A stretch of DNA of 6,905 bases from Calditrichota bacterium. GTDB lineage: Bacteria > Zhuqueibacterota > Zhuqueibacteria > Residuimicrobiales > Krinioviventaceae. The stretch's first letter is position 1. Every line of letters begins with the position of its first letter. The translations under genes and the position numbers were made by a program. The notes below the pieces were generated by a model, which saw only the letters and a program-made list of their open reading frames with translations, had not been told where the DNA came from and made no database searches. Below, piece by piece: positions 1 through 6,296 of this stretch. The stretch is from NCBI GenBank assembly GCA_003818595.1, contig RPQV01000185.1:1-6905 (forward strand), in the 5' to 3' direction.

Positions 1-834
1 GAGAAACTGGCGTTTGTCGGTTGGTATAATGGCATTGGCAACATGAAACCAGGCGAAGGTTACTACATCTATGTCTCTGCGTCGGCATCGTTCGATCAAA
101 CCTGCCCGGACCAGATGGCCAAGGCGGCTATGTTCGTCGAGGCTCAGAAACCGAAGCACTTTATGCACAACGAGGGTAATCCCTTTATGCCGATGAACTT
201 TTATGTGACCCAGGCATCTGTGGATGGCGTTGCCCTGCAGATCGGAGACGAAGTGGCGGTTTACGATGGTGACAGGATGGTCGGCTCTGCAGTGATTGAG
301 CGCGATATCAATTCTCATCAGCCGCTTTCAATTGTCGCCGCCATGGATGACGGCAGCGGCAACGGCTTCACCGAAGGCAATACAGTTCGCTTCCGCGTCT
401 GGAAACAGACCATGAATGAGGAAATTGAAATTGCCCTCGATGGTATAACCTTTAAGGAATCTGAAACCGGTTCTGCCTCCGTTTCCAAGGGTTTCGAACC
501 CCGAGCAACGGCGATGGTCAACATTAACGCTGTGAGCACCGTCAGTGTTGTCCCGCAGGCTTTTGAACTGCAACAGAATTATCCGAATCCGTTCAATCCC
601 AGCACCACGATCACCTATGCGGTGCCGCAGGATGCCTATGTAAAGGTCCAGATCTATGACATCACCGGAAAACTGGTGACGACTTTGGTTGACGACCAGC
701 AGACTGCCGGTTATCATTCAGTGATTTGGAAGGGTGTTGATGCATCCGGCTTGCGCGTTGCCACCGGCATCTATTTCTACAAGATGACCGCCGGCAAGTT
801 TGTTGAAGTACGCAAGATGTTGTTTGCAAAATAA
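1..834 (+). CDS. T9SS type A sorting-domain surface protein, 3' part (5' end outside window)
   Basis: The frame is open from base 1 and gives 277 residues before TAA; the ATG at 43 is only an internal Met, because coding similarity (WYNGIGN...PGEGYYIYV) runs upstream of it. Seen in order: a short segment ending in the PGEGY motif (residues about 5-35); a beta-rich domain (about 54-176) with PMNFYVT, IGDEVAVYDGD, VGS, GFTEGN and DGITF; then a C-terminal T9SS type A sorting domain (about 188-277) starting FELQQNYPNPFNPSTT and ending TGIYFYKMTAG...KMLFAK. Proteins with this tail cross the outer membrane by the Por/T9SS machinery and are anchored at the surface or released; that is family knowledge. 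The specific function is unknown: no catalytic motif is visible in the part present. The middle domain recurs at the N-terminus of the next gene. The gene ends 8 bases before a strong hairpin, so it is probably transcribed separately from its neighbour. Confidence 0.9.
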   Translation, partial: EKLAFVGWYNGIGNMKPGEGYYIYVSASASFDQTCPDQMAKAAMFVEAQKPKHFMHNEGNPFMPMNFYVTQASVDGVALQIGDEVAVYDGDRMVGSAVIERDINSHQPLSIVAAMDDGSGNGFTEGNTVRFRVWKQTMNEEIEIALDGITFKESETGSASVSKGFEPRATAMVNINAVSTVSVVPQAFELQQNYPNPFNPSTTITYAVPQDAYVKVQIYDITGKLVTTLVDDQQTAGYHSVIWKGVDASGLRVATGIYFYKMTAGKFVEVRKMLFAK

Positions 835-842
835 TCTAAAGT

Positions 843-876
843 GGATTGGGAGGAGACACTCTCCTCCCAATCCTTT
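843..876 (+). terminator. Terminator-like hairpin after the first T9SS gene
   Basis: A perfect 14-bp stem (843-856 with 860-873) with a three-base CAC loop lies 8 bases after the TAA at 832-834. Only three Ts follow (874-876), so the U-tract is weak and termination efficiency is uncertain. The stem strength and position right behind the stop codon support a terminator or 3'-end stabiliser. Confidence 0.75.
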
Positions 877-958
877 ACAAAAATGTAATTAATGAATAAT
901 TCAGCACTTATTAACGGAGAGAAATTGAGGAATACTATTTGCTATAGGCCAGAAGAGA

Positions 959-1004
959 AGTGATTCTTTCATGCGAGAGTTATCTCTCACGTGAAAGAAT
1001 CACT
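959..1004. promoter_or_regulatory. Long near-perfect hairpin in the leader of the 684-aa T9SS gene
   Basis: Pairing i+j=1963 joins 959-979 to 984-1004: the outer 13 pairs (AGTGATTCTTTCA with TGAAAGAATCACT) are perfect, then one T-G wobble, one G-C, one C/A mismatch, and five perfect pairs closing a TTAT tetraloop. No T-run follows on either strand, so it does not look like an intrinsic terminator. It lies downstream of the previous gene's terminator and 50 bases before the next start codon. It could be a 5'-UTR regulatory or stabilising stem, a dyad operator, or a small palindromic repeat. The structure is seen; the role is not established. Confidence 0.6.
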
Positions 1005-1054
1005 GAAAGAGAAAATGGCTGCTGCAAAGATTTTCACGAATAAAGAGGTTAGTT

Positions 1055-3109
1055 ATGAAATTCAAAAGGTTATTGGTTTTGCTTCCTGTGTTAATACTTT
1101 TATGGGTGGTAGCAGGAGGTTCAGCATCCGCCGCGGTCACTCCGGCGAGCTTTGTAAATCCACCGAGCAATTTTCAGCCGATGAATATTTTCTTCACGGG
1201 CTTTAATTACAACGGCCTTGTTCCCGTGGCGGGAGATAAAATCGGAGCGTTTGATGGCGAGCTGTGTGTCGGTGTCTATACACTGCTCAAAGATTATGCT
1301 GATTTCACCCAATATGAATTTATGATGATTGTCGCCTACAAAGAAGACAAACAGAACAATGTCGTCCTCAATGCCGGTTTTAAAGAAGGCAATCCAATTA
1401 AATTATACATGTTGGTAGACTCGACAGATACCGTGATTGCGATTCCCGACAGCAATATTACTTTTCTTGACACGGTGACGGGTGAGCCGTTGACGACGCC
1501 GGTGACGTACTACGGCCTGGGCACTGCTTTGGTCAAGGTTCACAGCGGCCTGGTTAAATTGTCGATTTCCGTTTCTCCCGCCGGAAAAGGGGAGACGCTG
1601 CCCAAAGCAGAAGATTATCTCTATATCGTCGATGATGCCAAGCAGGTGACCATCAAGGTCGATTCCACCAAGATTGCCGAACATTATGAATTTAAACATT
1701 ACCTCATCGATGGAGTTCAGCAGGTTACTGATAAGAAAATCACCATTACCATGAATAAAAACGTCAGTGTTGTCGCCCATTTTGATTTGAAAAAATACAC
1801 CTTGACCGCGACGACTAATCCCGCTGCCGGAACCGTGCTCCCGGAATCAGCGACATCCTACACGGCATTGACTTATGCCGATATTTTTGCCAAACCGGTC
1901 GAAGATTCAGGCTATCATTTCAGTCATTGGACCTTTATTCCGGCAGATGCTGAGGTCGTCGATTCTTCACAAGCCGCCACTCAGGTGAAAATGAGCAAGA
2001 ATGTTCAAGCCACGGCAGTATTTGTCCTCGAACGCGATTCGCTCTTTGTGAGTGTGAATCCCGCAAACAGCGGAACCACCACACCGCTGATGGGGCAAGT
2101 GCATGCATATGATTTCGGCGCCAATGTGAATCTGGTCGCGACGCCGCAGACGGGCTGGAAATTTAAGCATTGGGCAAAACTGGACGGCGCTACAACAACG
2201 GTGCTCAGCAGCGACAGTTCATACACTATGTCGATTGAACAAAATATGAGCATCGAAGCTGTATTTGAAAAAAAGAGCTATACTCTGCGTTTACAAAGTG
2301 ATACAAAAATGGGGCAAATCCGAGTAAAATTTGCGGATAGTGCTGTATATACGACGGCTGATACATTGTACTCACTTCCCTATGGCTCAGCTATAACACT
2401 AAAGGCAGTTTCGACGGATTCTGGAAAGTATCCTTTTATGAACTGGAGCGGCGCCGTTAATACCGGTGATAATCCTGTTGCCGTGACGGTGACCACGGGC
2501 ATGTTGATTGTCGCCAATTTTGAGGATACAACCCCTGTTGAATTGGCATCCTTTGTGGTTCAGTATGCTCCGCGCAGCGTCATCAATGCCGTGCTCTTGA
2601 AATGGGAAACGGCTTCTGAAACCAACAATTTCGGCTTTTATGTGGAACGCGCCGTGAATGAGGAAAAAAATTGGCAGAGAATCGGCTTTATAGAGGGCGC
2701 AGGTACCTCATCGCAGCAGCATCGCTATGAATTTATCGATGATTCAGCTTCCGAAGCCGGTACCTATTATTATCGCCTGAAACAGGTCGATACCAATGGT
2801 GCATATCAATATTCCAAGTCTGTCAATTTCGCAGTGAGCGCGCCCAGCGAATACTCGCTCAGTCAGAACTATCCCAATCCCTTTAATCCGACAACCAATA
2901 TTGTTTTTCAGATCAAGGAAGAGGGAATGGTTTTTATGGCAATGTATGATCTGCTCGGCCGACAAGTTAAGACACTGGTGAATGAATCCATGAAACCCGG
3001 CACCCATCGCATTGCATTGGATGCCTCGGATCTGAGCGCCGGCGTCTATTTTTACAGCTTGAAAGCCGGGTCATTCAATGAAATGAAAAAAATGACCTTG
3101 ATCAAATAA
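1055..3109 (+). CDS. Secreted multidomain T9SS cargo protein with four divergent InlB B-repeats
   Basis: A complete 684-residue protein. The start is fixed by AAAGAGG at 1042-1048, six bases before ATG, and by a clear Sec signal peptide: MKFKR, a hydrophobic stretch (LLVLLPVLILLWVVAG), and cleavage near SASA-AV (about residue 26). Domains in order: an N-terminal beta domain (about 36-162; FQPMNIFFT, AGDKIGAFDG, VGV, GFKEGN, GLGTALVKV) shared with the upstream protein; four tandem divergent InlB B-repeat-like units of about 80 aa (167-246, 247-326, 328-407, 408-493); a fibronectin-like module (about 495-595; LLKWETASETNNFGFYVER, YYYRLKQVD); and a T9SS type A sorting domain (about 599-684; NYPNPFNPTTN ... 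KKMTLIK). The expected fate is export by Sec, then T9SS to the surface. B-repeats are usually stalk or adhesion modules, so an adhesin or surface-scaffold role is inferred; no enzyme motif is seen. A strong terminator follows, so it is probably monocistronic. Confidence 0.95.
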   Translation: MKFKRLLVLLPVLILLWVVAGGSASAAVTPASFVNPPSNFQPMNIFFTGFNYNGLVPVAGDKIGAFDGELCVGVYTLLKDYADFTQYEFMMIVAYKEDKQNNVVLNAGFKEGNPIKLYMLVDSTDTVIAIPDSNITFLDTVTGEPLTTPVTYYGLGTALVKVHSGLVKLSISVSPAGKGETLPKAEDYLYIVDDAKQVTIKVDSTKIAEHYEFKHYLIDGVQQVTDKKITITMNKNVSVVAHFDLKKYTLTATTNPAAGTVLPESATSYTALTYADIFAKPVEDSGYHFSHWTFIPADAEVVDSSQAATQVKMSKNVQATAVFVLERDSLFVSVNPANSGTTTPLMGQVHAYDFGANVNLVATPQTGWKFKHWAKLDGATTTVLSSDSSYTMSIEQNMSIEAVFEKKSYTLRLQSDTKMGQIRVKFADSAVYTTADTLYSLPYGSAITLKAVSTDSGKYPFMNWSGAVNTGDNPVAVTVTTGMLIVANFEDTTPVELASFVVQYAPRSVINAVLLKWETASETNNFGFYVERAVNEEKNWQRIGFIEGAGTSSQQHRYEFIDDSASEAGTYYYRLKQVDTNGAYQYSKSVNFAVSAPSEYSLSQNYPNPFNPTTNIVFQIKEEGMVFMAMYDLLGRQVKTLVNESMKPGTHRIALDASDLSAGVYFYSLKAGSFNEMKKMTLIK
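1553..2533 (+). repeat. Four tandem protein repeats (divergent InlB B-repeat type) inside the T9SS gene
   Basis: Four consecutive units each end in an (A)(H/V/N)F motif: AHF at residue 243, AVF at 323, AVF at 404 and ANF at 489, giving spacings of 80, 81 and 85. Units 1-3 carry FKHY, FSHW and FKHW at the equivalent position and unit 4 has FMNW. NP-A-GT or SP-AGKG turn motifs mark the beginnings of units 1-3. The repetition is clear only at protein level; I see no long DNA-level identity, so this is old duplication rather than a recent expansion. Confidence 0.8.
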
Positions 3110-3159
3110 TTGCATGCGGAGATCAGGTACCCCTCCCGCCTGTTTCCTCCATTTGCATG

Positions 3160-3222
3160 ACTCCTCGGATTGATTAACTGCAGCTTTTGAGATGAATAGC
3201 AGTTTCCGAGGAGTTTTTTTTT
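3160..3222 (+). terminator. Two-stem intrinsic terminator after the 684-aa T9SS gene
   Basis: The outer stem ACTCCTCGG (3160-3168) pairs perfectly with CCGAGGAGT (3206-3214). Nested inside, AACTGC (3176-3181) pairs with GCAGTT (3199-3204) around a 17-base loop. A run of nine Ts (3214-3222) follows directly. The outer stem plus U-tract is a textbook rho-independent terminator; the asymmetric seven-base internal loop is unusual. Confidence 0.85.
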
Positions 3223-3330
3223 GCTGATTTTACAATTCAAACATTCGGTCTGTCCAGGAGTTCTTCACCATTCTATTCGTTCCATGTAAAACCTCAGTTT
3301 CGGGTATAAATCAATTCGTGTAAAAACTGA
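3223..3330. other. Intergenic DNA with no recognised feature
   Basis: This is the first part of the long gene-free stretch between the T9SS gene (stop at 3109) and the aldo/keto reductase (start at 3796). I see no convincing ORF with a ribosome binding site, no tRNA-like fold and no clear promoter. The rest of the stretch is the repeat island (3331-3605) and about 175 bases of leader before the reductase. Confidence 0.5.
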
Positions 3331-3605
3331 AATGATTCACGAGACGCAAAGAACGCAAAGAGGCCTCGCACGGAGGCACGAAGACGCAAAGAGCACGGAG
3401 GAACTCCTCGTCGTACATCCGACCATTTGACAGCGTTTGCATCGAAATTTCTGATCAGGGTAGACGACGAGGAGAAAGATTTTCACAAATAAACCTGATG
3501 GTGTTGAAATATTGAACACGTTAACTTGACCTTTATAAATGAATCATTTCCCTTTGCGTCTTGGCGTCTCCGTGCGAGGTCTTGGCGAATTTGGCGTGAA
3601 CGGGC
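3331..3605. repeat. Composite intergenic repeat island with two opposed ACGCAAAG/GCACGGAGG copies
   Basis: The left copy (about 3340-3402, + orientation) contains ACGCAAAG three times (3344-3351, 3353-3360, 3384-3391) and GCACGGAGG twice (3368-3376, 3393-3401). The right copy (about 3552-3600) is the same type of sequence on the other strand: 3364-3391 and 3552-3579 are inverted repeats matching at 25 of 28 positions. AATGATTCA at 3331-3339 also recurs inverted at 3540-3548. I recall similar CGCAAAG/CACGGAG-rich intergenic repeats in many environmental bacterial genomes; that is recollection and not a search result. No transposase or stable ORF lies inside, so a small non-coding repeat element is the best description. 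Confidence 0.7.
3404..3474. repeat. 11-bp perfect inverted repeat in the centre of the repeat island
   Basis: CTCCTCGTCGT (3404-3414) is the exact reverse complement of ACGACGAGGAG (3464-3474), with 49 bases between. It sits directly inside the left ACGCAAAG copy. It could form the base of a stem-loop RNA or mark the ends of a short element; the 49-base interior shows no strong further stem by eye. Confidence 0.6.
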
Positions 3606-3780
3606 GGATGCATATGTTACCCGTGACTGAGGTATAACCGTTCCATCATTTTCCTGCTTGCATTTTACCCGCAAAAATGATTAAACTCATTTCAGGAATG
3701 AACGATTCAGGGATTAACCTGTACCTGCGGCGATGAACGCGATAAACGGGCAATCGATCAAGACAGGAATCCGAAAAGTC

Positions 3781-3787
3781 AAGGAGG
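3781..3787 (+). promoter_or_regulatory. Ribosome binding site that sets the reductase start
   Basis: AAGGAGG lies eight bases before the ATG at 3796. The in-frame ATG at 3733 has no comparable site, and starting there would bury the twin-arginine signal behind 21 extra residues. This decides for 3796. Confidence 0.9.
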
Positions 3788-3795
3788 AATCAAAA

Positions 3796-4737
3796 ATGAA
3801 ACGTCGACATTTTTTAGCCGTCGCGGCTACAGGAACAACGGCTTTGACTTTTATGCCTCAATTTCTTCACGCGGCACCGGCCGAAATGCCAAAACGGAAA
3901 CTCGGTCGAACCGGTGAAAAACTCTCTCTACTCGGCTTTGGCGGAATATTGGTGATGAATGAAGAACAACCAATTGCCAATGAAATGGTGGCGCGGGCTT
4001 TTGATCATGGCATCAATTACTTTGATGTCGCTCCCAGTTATGGCAACGCCGAAGAAAAATTGGGACCGGCGCTGGAGCCCTATCGTAAACGCTGCTTTTT
4101 GGCCTGCAAAACCAATCAAAGAAAAGCGGATGACGCCCAGCGCGAGCTGGAGAACTCTCTTCGCATTCTACGCACTGATCATTTTGATCTTTATCAGCTG
4201 CATCACTTGACCAGCGATGAAGATATTGAGATCGCCTTCGGCCCCGGAGGCGCATTGGAGACATTTGTTAAAGCCAAAGAAAAGGGATTGGTTCGCTTTT
4301 TGGGCTTTTCAGCGCATTCTGAAGAGGCAGCCATGGAAGCCATGAACCGTTTCGACTTTGATACGATTTTATTTCCCATCAATTTCGTCAATTGGTACGA
4401 AGGCAATTTTGGTCCTCGAGTCCTGGCCACCGCAAAAGAAAAAAGGATGGGAATCTTGGCGCTCAAAGGACTGGCATTCAGCGCCCGAAAGAGCGAACAG
4501 GAATTTCAATATCGCAAAATTTGGTACAACCCAATTGCCGCGGATGCTGATGAAACAGCGCGACTGGCACTCAATTGGACATTGATGCAGGGCGTCACGG
4601 CTGCAATCCCTCCGGGAGAACCCATGTTTTGGGACCGCGCATTCATGATCGCAGCGAATGCCGCTCCTCTTAATGAGGATGAGATTGAAAAACTTGAAAG
4701 AATTGCCGGAGGGGTCGAACCCGTTTTTCGCAGCTGA
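3796..4737 (+). CDS. Tat-exported aldo/keto reductase
   Basis: A 313-aa protein beginning with a twin-arginine signal (MKRRHFLAVAATG ..., cleavage near FLHA-AP, about residue 26), so a folded, cofactor-loaded enzyme is expected in the periplasm. The mature part is a standard NAD(P)H-dependent aldo/keto reductase barrel: RKLGRTGEKLSLLGFGG near the start, and the catalytic tetrad D77 (FDVAPSYG), Y82, K105 (ACKT) and H136 (YQLHH), all present. Later family motifs are GLVRFLGFSAH (about 164-174) and TAAIPPG (about 268-274). Family members reduce aldehydes or ketones, often sugars; the substrate here cannot be read from sequence. A sugar isomerase gene follows 109 bases downstream on the same strand with no clear terminator between, so co-transcription and a shared sugar pathway are plausible but inferred. 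A longer start at 3733 is possible in frame but has no ribosome binding site. Confidence 0.94.
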   Translation: MKRRHFLAVAATGTTALTFMPQFLHAAPAEMPKRKLGRTGEKLSLLGFGGILVMNEEQPIANEMVARAFDHGINYFDVAPSYGNAEEKLGPALEPYRKRCFLACKTNQRKADDAQRELENSLRILRTDHFDLYQLHHLTSDEDIEIAFGPGGALETFVKAKEKGLVRFLGFSAHSEEAAMEAMNRFDFDTILFPINFVNWYEGNFGPRVLATAKEKRMGILALKGLAFSARKSEQEFQYRKIWYNPIAADADETARLALNWTLMQGVTAAIPPGEPMFWDRAFMIAANAAPLNEDEIEKLERIAGGVEPVFRS

Positions 4738-4832
4738 AACGCTTTTTTCCAACCGTTATGGATTCAACTGATCAATGGACGAACAAAAAATGGAACAGAT
4801 CAACAGGCTCTGCCTGAATTAACCTATGAATG

Positions 4833-4838
4833 AGAGGA
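4833..4838 (+). promoter_or_regulatory. Ribosome binding site that sets the isomerase start
   Basis: AGAGGA ends eight bases before the ATG at 4847. The alternative in-frame ATG at 4826 lacks any Shine-Dalgarno-like sequence upstream, and it would place this site inside the coding sequence. Confidence 0.7.
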
Positions 4839-4846
4839 AAGAACTT

Positions 4847-6265
4847 ATGCAGACAAAAAAACCGACCTTTGCGGTTGTGGTCGGCAACCGCGGGTTTTTT
4901 TCCGCCGAATTGGCTGTCGGCGTCAGAAAAGTATTGCTCGCCAAGTTGCAAAAGATGGGTTTTGATACCGTGATTCTTCCCGAAAATGAGACTAAAGCGG
5001 GTGCGGTTGAAACCATCGCCGAAGCGGAAAAATATGCGCGTCTTTTTCGGCAGCATGCGGAGAAAATAGACGGCGTCATCATCAGCCTGGCGAATTTCGG
5101 CGACGAATTGGGCATTGTCAATACCCTGCGCTATGCCAATCTGAATGTGCCGATTCTGGTGCAGGCTTGCGATGACGATCTAGACAAAGTCAGCGTCAGT
5201 GAACGGCGAGATGCGTTTTGCGGAAAACTGTCTGTGTGCAACAACCTCTACCAGTACGGCATCCCTTTTACGGATACCACCCTGCATACTTGTGCAGTTG
5301 AAAGTGAAACATTTACTCATGATCTGGACTTTTTCGCTCGAGTTTGTCGTGTGGTGAAGGGAATGAAAAACGCCCGCATCGGCGCCATCGGCGTGCGTCC
5401 GGCAGCTTTTCAGACCATGCGTTTTAGTGAAAAACTATTTCAGGCTTCAGGCATCACGGTCGTTCCGGTTGATCTGTCCGATATCATTGCGGCGGCGAAA
5501 AAACAAAATGGTCAATCCAATCAGGTTCAACAAAAGCTGCAGGAAATCCGCGCCTATGGCACCATCCCTGATTCCGTCCGCGATGAGGCGATTCATAAAC
5601 AGGCCTGCTTGTCCGTTGCGGTTGAGGAATGGATGGCCGCCAATAACATTGATGCCGCAGGGATGCAATGTTGGACTTCGATTCAGGAAAACTATGGTTG
5701 TGCGATTTGCCTGACCATGAGCATGCTGGGTGATAAAAACAAGCCATGCGCCTGTGAGGTTGACTTGGGCGGCGTTCTGGGAATGTACGCGCTCAACCTG
5801 GCGACAGAACAGCCTTCGGCATTGCTTGACTGGAACAACAACTATGGCGACCAGCGCGACAAATGCATCAACACCCACTGCAGCAATTACCCCAAAGGAT
5901 TCATCAACGCGCCGGTGGAAATTTCCACTCTGGATATTTTGGGCGCTACTTTGGGCCCCGATTGCTGCTTTGGCGCTGTCAAGGGCAAAGTCGCCGCCGG
6001 TCCAATGACCTACTTCCGCGTTTCAACCGATGATGTTCATGGAAAGATCCGCGCCTATCTTGGCGAAGGCGACTTTACCGACGATCCGTGCGCCATGGAC
6101 GGCGGCATTGCGGTCTGCAGAATACCACGCCTGCGCGAACTCTTGCGTTTCATGTGCAAAAACGGTTTTGAACATCATGTCGGTATGGTGCGCGGGCATT
6201 GCGCTGATGTCATTCAGGAGGCTGTTGATTCCTATCTCAATTGGAATCTTTATCGGCATCTCTAG
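4847..6265 (+). CDS. L-fucose/L-arabinose isomerase family protein
   Basis: A 472-aa cytoplasmic protein (no signal peptide), starting MQTKKPTFAVVVGNRG. It resembles the FucI-related family (COG2407, L-fucose isomerase C-terminal fold): an N-terminal Rossmann-like part (about 8-165), a central part with ARIGAIGVRPAAFQTMRF (about 176-193), and a C-terminal catalytic part with CWTSIQENYGCA, CEVDLGG, LLDWNNNYGD and HHVGMVRGH. Candidate metal ligands are E304 and D328, 24 residues apart, matching the E337/D361 spacing I recall for the Mn2+ site of E. coli FucI, with a third ligand among H443, H444 or H451. The family interconverts aldoses and ketoses; the actual sugar is uncertain, and at 472 aa it is shorter than E. 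coli FucI (591 aa). It has 19 cysteines, unusually many. A start at 4826 (479 aa) is possible but lacks a ribosome binding site. It follows the Tat reductase closely and may share its transcript. Confidence 0.93.
   Translation: MQTKKPTFAVVVGNRGFFSAELAVGVRKVLLAKLQKMGFDTVILPENETKAGAVETIAEAEKYARLFRQHAEKIDGVIISLANFGDELGIVNTLRYANLNVPILVQACDDDLDKVSVSERRDAFCGKLSVCNNLYQYGIPFTDTTLHTCAVESETFTHDLDFFARVCRVVKGMKNARIGAIGVRPAAFQTMRFSEKLFQASGITVVPVDLSDIIAAAKKQNGQSNQVQQKLQEIRAYGTIPDSVRDEAIHKQACLSVAVEEWMAANNIDAAGMQCWTSIQENYGCAICLTMSMLGDKNKPCACEVDLGGVLGMYALNLATEQPSALLDWNNNYGDQRDKCINTHCSNYPKGFINAPVEISTLDILGATLGPDCCFGAVKGKVAAGPMTYFRVSTDDVHGKIRAYLGEGDFTDDPCAMDGGIAVCRIPRLRELLRFMCKNGFEHHVGMVRGHCADVIQEAVDSYLNWNLYRHL
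4862..4901 (+). promoter_or_regulatory. Terminator-like hairpin with competing stem inside the isomerase 5' coding region
   Basis: GCGGTTG (4871-4877) pairs perfectly with CAACCGC (4885-4891), followed by GGG and seven Ts (4895-4901). An alternative stem, CCGACC (4862-4867) with GGTCGG (4879-4884), overlaps it so the two cannot both form as simple hairpins. This resembles an attenuator layout but lies in codons 6-19, where the protein sequence also constrains the DNA. The pairing is seen; regulation is speculative. Confidence 0.35.
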
Positions 6266-6296
6266 TTCACAATCTCGGATTTTATTCTGCTGCCTC

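Noticed and set aside
921..950. Possible promoter (TACTATTTG resembling the Bacteroidetes TAnnTTTG -7 element)
   Set aside because: The spacing within the -7 motif is off by one and no well-placed -33 TTG partner is clear, so I would not annotate it.
991..1206. 71-codon + strand ORF overlapping the start of the 684-aa gene
   Set aside because: It begins inside the 3' arm of the hairpin, has no ribosome binding site, and overlaps the signal-peptide region of a clearly real gene in another frame.
3340..3402. Possible CRISPR array from the repeated ACGCAAAG and GCACGGAGG motifs
   Set aside because: The repeat units are 8-9 bases, irregularly spaced and partly inverted; there are no 25-40 base repeats with uniform unique spacers and no cas genes.
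3525..3556. TTGACC as a -35 box upstream of the reductase
   Set aside because: No matching -10 element at 16-18 bases, and it lies about 270 bases before the start codon inside the repeat island.
3337..3674. Two minus-strand ORFs of about 60 codons in the intergenic region
   Set aside because: They are translations of the ACGCAAAG-type repeats, with cysteine/arginine-rich low-complexity sequence, and show no ribosome binding site or recognisable motif.
3675..3692. Small AAATGA/TCATTT stem upstream of the reductase
   Set aside because: A six-pair AT-rich stem with a six-base loop is weak and easily found by chance.
4758..4822. Tiny ORFs (15 and 19 codons) between the reductase and the isomerase
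   Set aside because: Neither has a Shine-Dalgarno sequence or recognisable leader-peptide features such as a codon run, so translation is not supported.
5447..5878. 143-codon minus-strand ORF inside the isomerase gene
   Set aside because: It is a shadow of the real coding frame; the + strand frame has full family similarity over the whole length.
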